Source: Paragyromitra xinjiangensis (lineage: Eukaryota; Ascomycota; Pezizomycetes; Pezizales; Discinaceae). From it: 64,000 bases of DNA. The stretch lies in contig JBCAMK010000002.1 in assembly GCA_038503065.1 (NCBI GenBank), positions 2,108,001-2,172,000 of the forward strand, given 5' to 3'. The translations under genes and the position numbers were made by a program. The notes below the pieces were generated by a model, which saw nothing but the letters and a program-made list of their open reading frames with translations, was not told where the DNA came from and ran no database searches. This document shows, in pieces, positions 1 through 12,012 of the stretch (its first letter is position 1; each line of letters starts with the position of its first letter).

Positions 1-1950
1 TCGATGAAGTTAAAAATGAGGGGCATCATCATCACGCTTGTTTCGCAGAGCAACTTCGGCGTAAAGCTGTGACAGTCACACTCCTAAATCAACCTCTCAG
101 CACGGAAACCAACTGATGGCAATCCCTAAGGCGGCAACACTTCGTATGTGCTTCGTGGACAGTGGCACTGGGAGCTCTGCCCCACGAAGTATGTGTACTG
201 CATGTATTATACAAAAGCGATGGTAGTTACATCCAGGGCCAAGGTACAAGGAACATGTCATTGGTACATACATCTGCTCTACTCAGATACGCACACATAT
301 CAGAGAATGGAGAAAAAGCCTAAGTCACCCCATTCAGAGACGGGAGTGCCGGCGCAGCGATCAGAGCTATTGTTATTCTCGCAGGGCTAGACATCGGTAA
401 TGTACCTGACACGCATAGCATTGGTACACGAGAGATCGTGGGGACCAGAGTTTGTTGCCAGAAGTACTATTGTGTTCGATGATTGTGTTTGGCGGCTCCT
501 GACGGCTGGTAGCGGTCGCTCGTCGTTGCGGCTAGATGGATGGAGTTTTCAACAGAACCAACTCATCCCCCGTCGCCGCCTGGCTTCACGACCGAGATCA
601 AAACACATCAAGCCTGTTGTCATTGTTGTTATCGTCGTCGTCCCTGTCGCGTAAACACCGAATAGAAGCCTTTGCGTGCCATATTTTTGGCTTCTCTGGC
701 CCGCCGTGGCTGTGTGGTGGTAACCAGAGAGAATAGCAGTTGCCACTCAGTGATTGGCCAACGTGGATCCAGAGGTGTCCATAATAGCCTGTCAGGCTGT
801 CTCTCTGCCTTTCCTGCCGGCAGGCCTTCTCCTCTTTTTTTTCCTCCCCCACGCATTCTGTGTTTTTGGCGCTATCCCACGTTTGGCTGGGGCCTGTGAT
901 TCCTGCCCTCTTTGGTGCGAAGCACGTTGTCTGGGTGTCAACATAAGGCCGCTAATACTGCCATTTCCGCATCATTTTGCTTTCGTTTCAGTTTTTGCCT
1001 CGCTTTGCTTAGCTGCTACTGCTGGAGGAAGAGGAGGTGGTGCCGTGCCGCAGCTCCAGCTAGGGCCCTCATAGGGTAGGGACTTGGCCTGGGCTGTCTG
1101 GAGGAGCAAGACTGGAGGGAGAGGAAAGTCGTAAGCAGAGGGCTGCTGCTGGCTGGGGCTTGTGCAGTCTGTTTTGTTCTTTTGCTCTCTCCACGCCCTT
1201 TCTTCTTCTGGATCAGGTTGCTTCTTTCTGGCTGCATTCACCGCCGGATTAACCAGTCAGCGAAAGGCTTGCCAGCGCGGCCTCTCCGCCAATCTGAGTC
1301 CACCATCCCATCCACCACAGTTCACCGATCCTTGCCCTTTCGCCTTTTGCGATTCCCGTTAAAGCTCCCGTTTCTCCCTGCTTCCGGGCTCTTCTTCTTT
1401 CCTCTTTCCTCTTCTTCTTCCCATTCCTACACCCTTTCCGCCCCTTGGATACTGAGAAGACACTACGGATTTTGGTGTTCCACTCGGACGTCCGCGTGAA
1501 CGCTTTCGAAGCCGGCGCCAATACGGCCCGTGCAAGGCGAGGGGCCATCAACCTTCAGAGCTGAATTGGTTTTTTTTTGTGTGGCGGCGTTTTGGGGTGT
1601 TTTGCTTTCAGTACTGTTCAGCGGGGCGTCAAAGTCAGTCAGTCAGTCGCTATAACCATTCTTCTCCGGCGACAAAGATATCCTCGAAAGTACTTTCCAT
1701 TTTTTTGTTCTTCAAACTACATACTACTTTTTCTTCCTTGTTCTAAAAAAAAACAATCCTACACCGTATCAAATCTATCTATCTATCTTTCTATCTTGAC
1801 CGGACTCGGCGAGATTGACTCCCAGAAAAGCGGTCAGACAGTGACCGTTTCTCTGTTCAGAAGAACCACCAAAAATTTCAATCACATTTTGAGATTTGAT
1901 CACACCCCGCTCGACTATAACGTCGAGCGGCGTCTCTAGTTGCATTCACG
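1..1950. promoter_or_regulatory. Non-coding upstream region / long leader of the copper-fist gene
   Basis: No convincing gene is visible here. The open frames are short, overlap on both strands and show no family resemblance. From about 780 to 1800 the plus strand is strongly pyrimidine-rich, as is common for fungal promoters and 5' leaders, and a short ATCT repeat lies at 1773-1797. The simplest reading is promoter plus a long, possibly intron-containing 5' UTR for the gene starting at 1951. The first 150 bases could belong to a neighbour outside the window, but nothing shows this. Confidence 0.5.
1773..1797. repeat. (ATCT)n microsatellite
   Basis: About six imperfect ATCT units within the pyrimidine-rich leader, roughly 150 bases before the copper-fist start codon. 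It is a simple repeat that could vary in length between strains. Confidence 0.8.
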
Positions 1951-3701
1951 ATGATCATAGATGGGGTCAAAATGGCCTGTGAGGCCTGCATTAGAGGCCA
2001 CAGGGTGAGCGGGTGCAATCATTCGGGTCAGTTCCCAATCCCCCCACCTCTGACCCGTCTTGGGTGGCGATGCATATTTTGTCCATGTTATCTTCAATAC
2101 CTATTATCAACATTTCCCTAAGTTGCACCCTAAAAGGATGAAACTAATCATCGGGATCACATAGATCGTAAGCTTCTACCGATCGCGAAGAAGGGCCGCC
2201 CAGTATCTCAATGCAGCCACTGTCGTCACATGCGGAAATCCCGCTCTGCTCATGTCAAATGTGACTGTGGTGAAAGGCTCGCCTTTTTGAAAGAACAAGC
2301 CAAGAACGGAAAGCCTGTCCCATCTGCTGGAACATGTCATGCTTCTGAAGATGGTGATGCAAAGAGTGAGCCCTCTATGCATGTTTTATGATGGAGCTGT
2401 CACTAAAAATTCGGCGGGAAGATGGAGTATCATGTAGTTGCTGCCATGGAGGACGTTGTACCTGCGCGCTGAAGAAAGAACCACACCTTGACCCAGTTCC
2501 TGAACTTTCTGCATCGGAATCTTGCACTTCTACCACCCCTCCGGAGACTCGAAAGCCTCGGCTCCAAATGACACAATCCGAAAGCTCTCTCACAACCTTC
2601 GCCAATGGCCATCACCGCCCAACCCACAAGCATCATGGAAGCATTCATGGATCATCACCATACACCATTCCACCTGTAGGGCATACTGGCCACGCCTTTG
2701 GCGAACATGTGAATGGTTGCACAAAAGTGACCACCTCTGCCTCGGCGCCTCCGACTATAGCATCCCAAAAACCTCGGCGCATCAAATCAGAACAATCATC
2801 TCCAGACCTCAGAATATACCCGGCTCTCCAGATGGCAACCACAAGTATCACTCCTCTGGAGTTAACCCCTCAACTCACACAGCAGGCACTAAAACCAGCT
2901 TCCAGTCGTATCCCACCTAGCCTTGTTGTAAACACTAACCACCCACCGTTCACCCTCAACGATTTCCCTAGTCAGGAGCTGCTCCCATCTGCGGCAGAAT
3001 CTGAGGGATATCAGTTTTCTGCTGGGCTCTACCCTCCACAATCCGCTGGATGGCCTCCAAATTACGGCCAATTTGAGAATTCCGCATTTGAAGAACCGCC
3101 TTTAGATACAAGCTCATACGACACATCACAGTTGGATTTGGGATCTTTTCTTCGCTTTCAACCTTCGGGATTAACAGGAGGGTCTGTGTCTGGAGATGAA
3201 ATTGACGATTTCATTGGTCCAGTAGGTGGGCCGAGTCCCCTTAGCGGGAATGGGGCTGCCACTAGATCATCGTCATCTGATGCGTCAGATCAAGCCGAGT
3301 CCGATGGCTACCGTGTAAGTGCGGCTTCGTCATATATCGGATTACAACAGGTTGGAATAGCCTCGAATACTAGTTTTGAAGATTTAGATGTGGAGAAATT
3401 ACTGGCAGCCAACACACTCGGACCGGTATCACGGGTAAATTCCTTTAATGCCGGATTAAGCATGGGTGCTAGTGTCGATGGAGTGTTGGAAGCCGAAGCA
3501 CAGAGTTTGGGGTTATATGGAGGCTATTCGGACAACTTTCTGAGTTCCAAGGATATGATGGTTGCGAAGACAGCCGAACTCAGTGTCTTACCATCAGCCA
3601 TTCCGCCTATAGACGACAGTGACTTTTTGTGGATGGCGCCATGGTCAAGTGCCGTGCAAGCTGGACCTTCTCCATCGGTGGATCATTCGTGGACTAGCTA
3701 A
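1951..3701 (+). CDS. Copper-fist DNA-binding transcription factor
   Basis: Exons 1951-2026, 2165-2365 and 2422-3701 join in phase to about 518 residues. The first 60 residues are a copper-fist domain. It starts MIIDGVKMACEACIRGH, has the zinc ligand pattern C-x2-C-x8-C-x-H, then an AT-hook-like KKGRP and a second C-x2-C-x-H run. Residues 97-107 form a tight cysteine cluster (C-x-CC-x4-C-x-C) of the kind that binds Cu(I) in Mac1/Ace1/Cuf1/Grisea proteins. The remainder is Ser/Pro-rich and ends in an acidic, aromatic stretch (DDSDFLWMAPW) that may be an activation domain. Expected role, from the family: nuclear sensor of copper controlling copper uptake or detoxification genes. The single Cys cluster resembles copper-uptake regulators more than multi-CxC metallothionein activators, but this is inference. 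Both introns interrupt or border the DNA-binding region, and the start ATG is fixed by the conserved MIIDG beginning. Confidence 0.9.
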
Positions 3702-6700
3702 TGGAAATGTGTATGCCTGGAGGAATGGTGCTGGTTATTGGGGGAAACCCATGGTATTCGGGAAAGGAATTTTGTAAAAGGAAACAAGTACATTTGCTTT
3801 GGAAAAAAGCAAATTTGTACGGTAGGCTTCTGTCTACATGTCGGTCGTTTTGAATCATTTGGATATTCTTGTTCTAAAGGGGTTTTTTTTCTATTTTATC
3901 TTACATATCTTTTTTTTCTTTTTTTTCACTATACAAGTTCAACGCCATTGCGCTTGTGTGGTGCTTTTTCTTTTCTTTTTCTCTTTTTGATGTCCGTAGT
4001 TATGTTTCCTACAAGGACTTCTACACAGGGAAATTTAAAGACTATAGAGAGGTGGTTGGGTTTTCGGTTTTTTTATTTGTCTTGTCTTTTTTTCGGAGCG
4101 GGGTAGCTATATTGGGTTTGGGGTGTTTGAGAGAAAGGTATCAACCTCTTTTAGGTTTCTCTCTGATTGATTTAGAGGAATACAGGGAAATTTGGAAGCA
4201 AGCGTTAGGATAACTGACGGTAGGATAAGGGAAGATATGTTCACAGTGATCTTGGGATTCGAAGGTGGGGGGGAATGTGTTGATAGGATGCCTCATGGTG
4301 CAACGGTTTGAGGGCATGGAGGTGTAATATCCTGCTGCAGGGAAGGGGAAGGCAGGGGAAAAGGCAAGACACGGGAAAAATATATACGTACACGTGCAGG
4401 ATCCATTGTAGGAACCCTTTTGCTCAGGTGTTAACGTGTCTCCCTTTCCCCCATCCCCTGGCTGAGCTGCCCTATCTAGTCACAATATGGGTTGTTCGGT
4501 TCGGGCCAGGGAAGCGGAGAACGAATAGGAACAAAATAAAACAAAAGTCAAATATCGGACCGTCCCTAGATGAAGTGATTGGTAGTGTGGGGACACAAGC
4601 AGCCGCAGTTATGAGGCCGAGGGCTGAATCTCTGCCCTACGATTCCCGATAATAGCGTAGAACCTACGCTAGCTCTTGGCAACAACTGCTCCGCTTGTCA
4701 TCTTCGGCGGGTAACCATAAACCTGTCCACCCATACAACCATCCAACACGCATGTTTCTTGTTTTGTTCATCTAGAATTTAGTAGACAATCCGCCCGCCC
4801 GTTTCGAGTTCAGTCTCGGAAATCCAATCAAGTGGTCTTCCGACTATTCCCGGAAAGGCTGTATAGCTTCTCTAGTCAAAAAGACAGGCTCAAGGCTAAA
4901 GAGGGTAAATAATGTATCACGATCCCAAGGCCCCAGACATCAATCGATCCAGTGAATAAACCAGAGGTAGTCCTCTGTTTAAAATCATGGGCACCGGGGC
5001 GGGCCGCTATCGATACGTGACGGGATTTGGTACCAAATCCTCCACACTTAGCATCCTAGCCACTATTTTTGGGCTGAGAAGCCCAAAAGGCCCACTGGGC
5101 TGGGGTGAAAAGTTGAACTATGCTCTGGTTTTACGAGCCGTGATTTCATCGACATATAATTAGTCTCTGGCCAGGCTAAGCCTTGTCAAGTTGATCAATG
5201 CGTAGATTTTTGAACTTTTAGGGAGTAGTTGTACATGCTCAAATAACGTTACTACATGTATGTTCACACCCCCAATCCAATGCCAAGCGCCACGTTGAGG
5301 TCCGTCGAGATAAGCTCAATAGTGGTGCGGTAGTTAGCGTGCGAGGATGATCGACATAATGGCGTTGATCTGTTAGCTGGATGACTGGCTAAGTCAAGTT
5401 TTGTAGGTTATTTCTCCACCGGTTTTGTTGGGATGATTTGAAACCCCCAAGAATCAGGGTATTCTCAGAGTCTCCTTTGTACTAGTTCAAGTATTTGAAA
5501 ATCGAAAACATTTTCTGCTATCTTGTCAGAGATAAATTGTGCCTTTTGAACAGAGTCTTCGGCTATGATCTCTCTTAGCCTAGCTATGGGGCCGATTAAT
5601 TCTGGGTCTGAGTCAGGTACATGCTCCCAGGAAATCGTCACGCAGAACTTGGTACCCTAGCTGATGCTACGAACGCATAAATCTGACAGTGGCATCGGTA
5701 CATCTGACTGTATAACCGGAAAAACCGGGTCGACCAATGCCTTCCTAGTAATTACAGTAGATACCCGTCTCCGGGCCTATTTTCGCGTTATGATGGCATC
5801 GAGTTTATACCTATCCCATCTTCAATATAGGTTTTTTATCTCATCTTGAAAACCCAGTGAATTCCATCCCCCGATACCTAGGGTGCGCGGGGTAAGTATA
5901 TGTAACGATCACCAGGAAGTGTAAAAATGGGCCAAGTTCGCATACCGCATATTCATTATGATTTCGTATGGTATGCAAGCTCGGCCTATATCACAAGCGT
6001 CAGCGATTTACGATGGGTTTTCCTTGATCTTCTGCAGGTGTTAGGGTACGTGGTATGAGAGATCGTTTGGCTACGGTCCAGGTTGTCGTCAGCAAGGGAA
6101 AGTGAGGGGGCGAGAAACTATTCCCGGTGACCTGCAGTGTAGGGCACAAGCGCCAAGATCAATCGTTGCCATTGATCCGCCATGGGTCATGGTTAAGTTC
6201 AAAGGTTCCTGCAGTTGAAGATCGCCAAGGCCGGTGTACTCTGCGGACATCACACACAGTCACTCGCCCACATGCAGTCTTTCTGGCCGGTAAAACAAGA
6301 CATGTGAAAAAGGGTTAAGTACATGTATGTTTTATTTTCGTTGACTTTTTGCTTGGTGTTTTAGCTGTGGGAGACTAAGAGATGCTCCTCCTACAGTTAT
6401 CGAGGGTTCCCCACCGAGGGCAAAACAGATAATTTTTGCAACTTATTGATTATGGGTTGTCCAAATTTTTGGGCGCCAAATGTACAGTAGGTATGCTAAA
6501 GGTCTGAGGCTGTTACGGTTGAGAGCAGATATCAAGGGTGAGGAAGCAGGGCTAGGTTTGTTGTCGTTTTGCATAATACCCGACCGGGCATACGGCCCCG
6601 GTAATCGAAGAGAATCATTTCTGCTCGATCTTATTCTAGATCCTAATAGTAAACCACGATCAGCTACGGCCCATAATTACACGTTTTATTTTTTCGGTTG

Positions 6701-7179
6701 GGATGAAAATTTGTTTGCAGATACAGCCAACTGTATGTTGCTCCGCTAAATGAATTACCCGTGCTCAGGATTCCCCAGTCCCACTCAATTTCTCCGGTTT
6801 CCCGTATTATTTCTGGATTCCCCACAAAGCCTAACCTTATTCAAGGGCATGTGTTGATACCGTCTAGCTGGTACAGCACTACAGCCTTATTGCCGACTGT
6901 GCTGCAACCATCTCATAAATTTCTCCATAACGAACGGTTTCTGTATTAATTACTTTCTAAATACCACATATTCCTATTTTCCGCCGTTAAATGGCTATAC
7001 AAATGTGAAACGGTTTTAACGAGGGCTGTACGTTTTATTAACAGAATGGCAAAGACGTTTAAGAAGAAAGTACCCCCGTTTGACGATGAGGCCATTGGAC
7101 ATACGTTCAAAAGCCTTATCTAAGGAAAGGAAAATTAAATTAAAAGGGAAGAGAAAAAAAAGATCACTAATTATGCAGA
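3702..7179. other. Intergenic region, no gene recognised
   Basis: About 3.5 kb between the copper-fist gene and the 3' end of the next gene. The first 500 bases are T-rich and look like 3' UTR. The rest has only short random frames with stops in all phases. A small hairpin lies at 5929-5986 and two TACATGTA palindromes at 5253-5260 and 6320-6327. I see no tRNA cloverleaf signals and no transposase remnants. Confidence 0.55.
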
Positions 7180-7956
7180 CTATGATCCCCTCGCTCGGAA
7201 GAAGTCATCGTCGTCCTCTTCATCCTCTTCATCCTCCTCACCCTTCTGATCGTCCGGCTCGATTTTTGCGACCTCCATTCTTGTTGCTGGGGCTTTGTTT
7301 TTCAGCGCTTCTCTCCTTTCCTTTAACCGCAATACCCGCTGCTCCAAGCCTTCCATTTCTTCGAATTCATCTATCAGCTTTTGTTTTGCATCTTCCTCTT
7401 CCCCCTTGGTGTAGTCATCTATAGAATCCTGCTCCTCAGGTGCAACAGCATGATTATTTGTTGTTGGTGCTGCCTCAATGACCATCACTGAGGATGTTAC
7501 CACTCCAACGGTCTCTGCCACATCAGCTTGGAAAGCAGCCCATTCGTCTTCATCCACCTCGGCTCGTGCTGTGCTCGGTATAGTATGCTTTGGCTCGAAG
7601 AAATCAGATGGTAATGTTGATAAGTTCGCATTAGCGTTGGATGCCTCTGCCATAGACGCGTCGTCCTCTTCTACTCCTACGTTTCTCCTCTCCTCAATTC
7701 GTGACAGTGAGCCATCGTTTCCGTCGCCAGCCTCTAAAACACCATCTGTGGTCCTTTCGCTTCTTTCGCCGAAAAATCCTTCCAGTAGTCTTATGCTAGA
7801 GTTTACTGTGGTCTTTTGCCGTTTCGTAGCGGCTGAATCATCGATCTCGGGGTGGGTACGTTTTGTGGACACGCGAGCACTGGGTGAGTTTGGTTTGGGC
7901 TTGCTTGCTTCACGGAGTCGGCGTTCAGCTTGGAGGAGTTTGCGAACGTCAGCCAT
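7180..7956 (-). CDS. ZNF830/CCDC16-like nuclear coiled-coil protein lacking the zinc finger
   Basis: Intronless 258-residue frame. The N-terminus MADVRKLLQAERRLRE resembles the start of fungal ZNF830/CCDC16 proteins. The middle has a short EWAAFQADV motif and an SDFFEP motif seen in the family. Residues about 190-225 form a charged coiled coil (DEFEEMEGLEQRVLRLKERR), and the protein ends in an acidic tail followed by DDDFFRARG. Relatives are spliceosome-associated and involved in genome stability. Family members usually carry a C2H2 zinc finger directly after the first 15 residues; here the chain passes straight into a Ser/Lys-rich nuclear-localisation-like stretch (TKRTHPEID..ATKRQK), with no splice signals that could hide the finger. 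The gene diverges from Bye1 across 833 bp. The family call is moderately sure and the precise role is unknown. Confidence 0.65.
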   Translation of the reverse strand: MADVRKLLQAERRLREASKPKPNSPSARVSTKRTHPEIDDSAATKRQKTTVNSSIRLLEGFFGERSERTTDGVLEAGDGNDGSLSRIEERRNVGVEEDDASMAEASNANANLSTLPSDFFEPKHTIPSTARAEVDEDEWAAFQADVAETVGVVTSSVMVIEAAPTTNNHAVAPEEQDSIDDYTKGEEEDAKQKLIDEFEEMEGLEQRVLRLKERREALKNKAPATRMEVAKIEPDDQKGEEDEEDEEDDDDFFRARGS

Positions 7957-8789
7957 TGAGGAATGGATGATTGCCTTGGGTAGAAATAGGGATGATGCAA
8001 GGGAGGGTAAAGGGATCTAAAGCTTGTTTGGCGAGGCTCGAGTGAATTGTGAGTGTATGGTAAGCTGTAGAGCGGCTGCGAAGGAGATTGCCGCGACACA
8101 AGATGTGAGGGTGGTTTTGCGCGTTGCCAAGCTAGGCAAAGGACCTGCAGGACTGGCTTGTGTCTGTAAATACGCGCCACATGCGTATCTTGGGGACTGC
8201 CGAGACAGCCTTTCGTTTCTTTCATCATCCTTTTCGTTTGATCGCCTCAACGTCCCCTTCTCCTCCGCTTACACCCCGCCTCCGCCCGACGGCCCGATAA
8301 TTGCAACATAGTCATCAAATCGTCATCCGCAAGTGAAGAGCTCGTGGAGATCGTTGTCTGTGAGAGTAAGCAGAGAGAAGGTTTCTGGGGTTTCTGTGAA
8401 AGCGAGGGGATTCGAAGGATTCGTGATAAAATCATAAGGAAAGGGGTCAGTTACAGGTCCAGAGGGAAGACAGAGACAAGGAGAGAAGGGAAGGGAGAGG
8501 AAGAAGAGAGAGCTGAGGGTAGCCTTATTCACCGCCCGGACTGAACAAAGACCTGATAGAGAGACTTCGTTCTCTCCGATTCGTATCCCTTGAATTGTGT
8601 ATGCACTCCTGCCATCCCACCACAGCCGACGGGGTTCTATATTGCGCGCTAGCCTCGTTCGTGTAAAATTTCGGCCGTTGGGCCATCGCCAACAACAAAC
8701 TCCACCTGTTAGACCAAAAAAATACCATCGGTAAAGAGGGCAAGAAGACTTAGCATTGCACTACGAGCGAAAAAAAAAGGGGGGCATTA

Positions 8790-11700
8790 ATGGCGGGTAA
8801 GCCTTTACCGAATAGTTTCGTTTCTCATTCCCCATCACGATTTGAGATGTGTGTGGCTAACTGGTGCGCTTGTGTCAGAGCCACGACGTAGCGTTCGTTC
8901 GACAAAAGGTGTGAACAATCGCCTCTCCGATATCGGGCTTGAGAGCGCGTCGCCAACACCTAATTCGGGGCAAATTACAAAATCTAAGAAGAAGGCCGCC
9001 GCAAAAGACAAAGATCGAAGCTCGCCTGCTAGGTCGCAGACTACCGAAGATGCGAATAGTAATGGATCTGACGATATTATCCGGTGTGTCTGCGGTGCAA
9101 AGGAAGAGGATGAAGATGATTCGAGGATGATGATTCAGTGTGAGGGTTGCGATGCGTGGCAACATACCCAATGCATGGGAATCCCCAAAAAGAAGATTCC
9201 AAAGCAGTACTTTTGTGAGATTTGCAGACCAGAGAATCACCAGGTTCTCTTAGAACAGCTGGAGAAAGGGGAAAAGCCTTGGGAGAAGAAACCAACCGCG
9301 AAAAGAAAAGGGAAAAAAGATTTAACACCCGCTAGAGGGCAAAAGCAGGGGTCAGCACCAGCTAGAGGGATGAGGAAGGAACAAACGCCCACCAGGGCGA
9401 AAAGCGAAGTTACTCCTGTCCCAGAGCCACAAGATATCCCCATATCAAAGCCTGAGACACCCGTGGCAAAAAAACCGAGCCCAAGGAGGAGAAAATCCGT
9501 AGTGGACAAAAAAGGTTCTGCGCCTCCTGTGGAATTGGGAGACCGGATGGATATCGACGAACCACAGCTTGTCCCAGAAGATATTCCAGACAAACCTCCA
9601 GAGCCAGACGATATCATAGATCGTGAGAGGACGGTATCTATGGAACTGTCTCCAGCGAAGCAATACAGTGAAAGAAACGGGAATGGTATCCTAGGGGAAG
9701 TAGCGGGGGATTCACCTGAACCTCAGGTAGAACCCAGAAAGTCATCTTCAGCGCCTGTAACTGATGATAAATATCAGACGCCAATATCAATACCCAAAGA
9801 TGAATTTGTTGGAGGAGGCACTCGGCGGGACTCCGTCAGGTCTGCCAAATCAATGAAGCGGAGACCTACGGATGACTCGGATGGGGAGTATAAGCAAGAT
9901 GAAGATGTATGCTTTCAAGAATTCTGTATATTTGCTGCTGTTGCTAAAATTTCGCAGGAGCCTCAAAAAAAAATACGTCGTGTATCAACATTCGGGAATG
10001 ATGCTAGCCCTAAGGAGGCCAAACCGTTAGGGAGACGTTCGTCTGTGGCGAAGCCACCTGTGAAAAGGCAGAAGATGGAGGACAATACACCACAAAAAGA
10101 ACTCGTGGCATCTATTGACGAGCTCCGGAATGAAGGTCGCCGGAATATCGCAAATCTGTTGAAAGAACGTTTAACAGATCGTGCCAGCTCGTTGGTCGCC
10201 GAAAACGAGCTAGTTTTGCCAGAAGACCAGGCGATAAACCAATTTTGCGAGAAACTTGCTCTGCAAGTAGAACACCAGGTTTATCTCCTTTTCTTCAACG
10301 AAGGGGAATTATCTTCAGATTACTCCAAAAAAGTAAGGTCTATCGCGTACAACCTTCGCGCCAACCTTTCATTAAGCGATGAGCTTTTAAAAGGGGGATT
10401 AGAGCCAGAGAGATTGGCCCACATGACATCTGATGAAATGGCTTCGAAGGAATTGAAGGAATTGATGCAAAAAGTACGTCTAGAGTCGGAGAAGCACAAT
10501 ACTTTAATAACGGAGACCGGGCCCCGTATCCGGAGGACACACAAAGGTGAAGAGTTAGTGGGCGAGGTGAAAGAAGAGGAAGATACAACCGCTCAGGACG
10601 ATAGCCTTCTTACCCCTAGCTCTTTTCCACGCAGGTCTGATTCAACTGATGACCCACCAGCGTCTGCGACTAAATCGCCTTCGGCTGCCGTTGAAGTTGT
10701 GGAAAGTCCAGTCACAGTGCCTGAAAATCATTATGACGAACCTCCAAGATCCCCATCAGCTTTGAACAATCGGCTGCCCCTCACCGATACCAAAGATGCT
10801 GAAAAAGGGCGGCAATTCAGTATCGAGAACGTCTGGAATCACATTGAGGCTCCAGACCCCGATCATATTCCAAGACCAATGAGGCCAACTCAAGCTCCGG
10901 CTACGGGGCGTGAGACTGATCTTAAAATTGATAAGGATATTGATATGCTCCTTAAAGACGATGACGGTGATGCTACACCGCCTTATTCGCCAGCAAGTGC
11001 CGTCTCCGATGATCACTACTCCCCGCGTCACGAGGAAGAGGAGGAGGAATGGCGAGGACGTGTAGAAATGAATGGGATTGCAAGTTTATCAGCTACGGCA
11101 GCACTTGTCGGTGGCTCGGAGTATGTTGCCAATACTAAATGGTCCGAGCTGTTAGCTGATGCCTTACAAATTGATGGTCGGATTAAACATGACCGTGCGA
11201 CGGAGTATCTCTGCGGTCAGAAGTTCTCGAAATCTAGTTCTCTTGTTATGGTTTCCCTTACACCTACAGATGGGGTGGCCGAGACGGAGTTCAAGAAACT
11301 TTTTGACTACTTTAAAGAGAGGGATCGATATGCTGTTGTTGGAAAGCATTTCCTCAAATGCATCAAAGATCTCTACATCGTTCCCGTTGACGTGCAAGAT
11401 AGTCTTCCGGACTGGTTCAATGTGTTGGATCCGCCTTCCAGGATCCCCGAAACTGGCCGTCAGGGGAAGCTTCTTATCGTCATTTTTGTTGTTATTCGCA
11501 ACCTTGTTGGACTTCCCGCAGCGGCCCCGACTCCTGTCACTACAGATGTTTCCTCCTACACGCAACTGCATCATCGTTCCTCAGATCCTCCATACGCGTC
11601 ACCAATCCTTCCAACCCCGCCGGGTGCTCATCACCAAGGGCTTCCGTATTCGTCTCCCCAGCACTTGCAGCAACACAGTTTTGTCTATTCGAATGTCAAT

Positions 11701-12012
11701 GCTCCTTCGCATCAGCAACAGTCACAATACAACATGTCATATCCGAACGGAGCCTACACTGCCAACTCGTCGGCTCATATCGGTGCAATCCCTCCCCCCC
11801 TCCCCCCTCAACCTATGTCTTCTGGTATTTCAGGGCAACTCCCAGGGAATGTGCCATTGGCAGAGATGACTCAAAACCTTCTCCAATTATTTCCAGACAT
11901 GGATTCAAACCAGCTTATGCTTATCAACAACATCCTCATAGAGAATCCAAACATACACAATGACCCCGACGCTCTGATGAAATTGATTGCGAGGCAAATG
12001 TCAGGTGTTTGA
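8790..12012 (+). CDS. BYE1: Bye1-like transcription factor (PHD, TFIIS-central, SPOC)
   Basis: Exons 8790-8796, 8879-9906 and 9958-12012 give about 1029 residues. The seven-base first exon supplies ATG GCG G, so the protein begins MAEPRRSVRSTKG, the conserved start of the family. Reading upstream in frame without the splice gives no ATG. Domains: PHD finger at about 69-121 (CVCG..C.GC..WQH..C..C), TFIIS central domain at about 395-540, SPOC domain at about 720-860 ending in KLLIVIFVVIR, then a Pro/Gln/His-rich tail and a short helical C-terminus. Known role of the family: Bye1 binds RNA polymerase II through the TFIIS-like domain and trimethylated histone H3 K4 through the PHD finger. The second intron (9907-9957) is 51 bases, in frame and free of stops, so its retention would insert 17 residues. 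Confidence 0.92.

Noticed and set aside
7478..8020. 180-codon plus-strand frame opposite the ZNF830-like gene
   Set aside because: Ser-rich antisense shadow of the acidic minus-strand protein, with no family resemblance.
11159..11869. 236-codon plus-strand open frame inside BYE1
   Set aside because: It overlaps the SPOC and C-terminal coding region of BYE1 in another frame and has no domain; it is a shadow.
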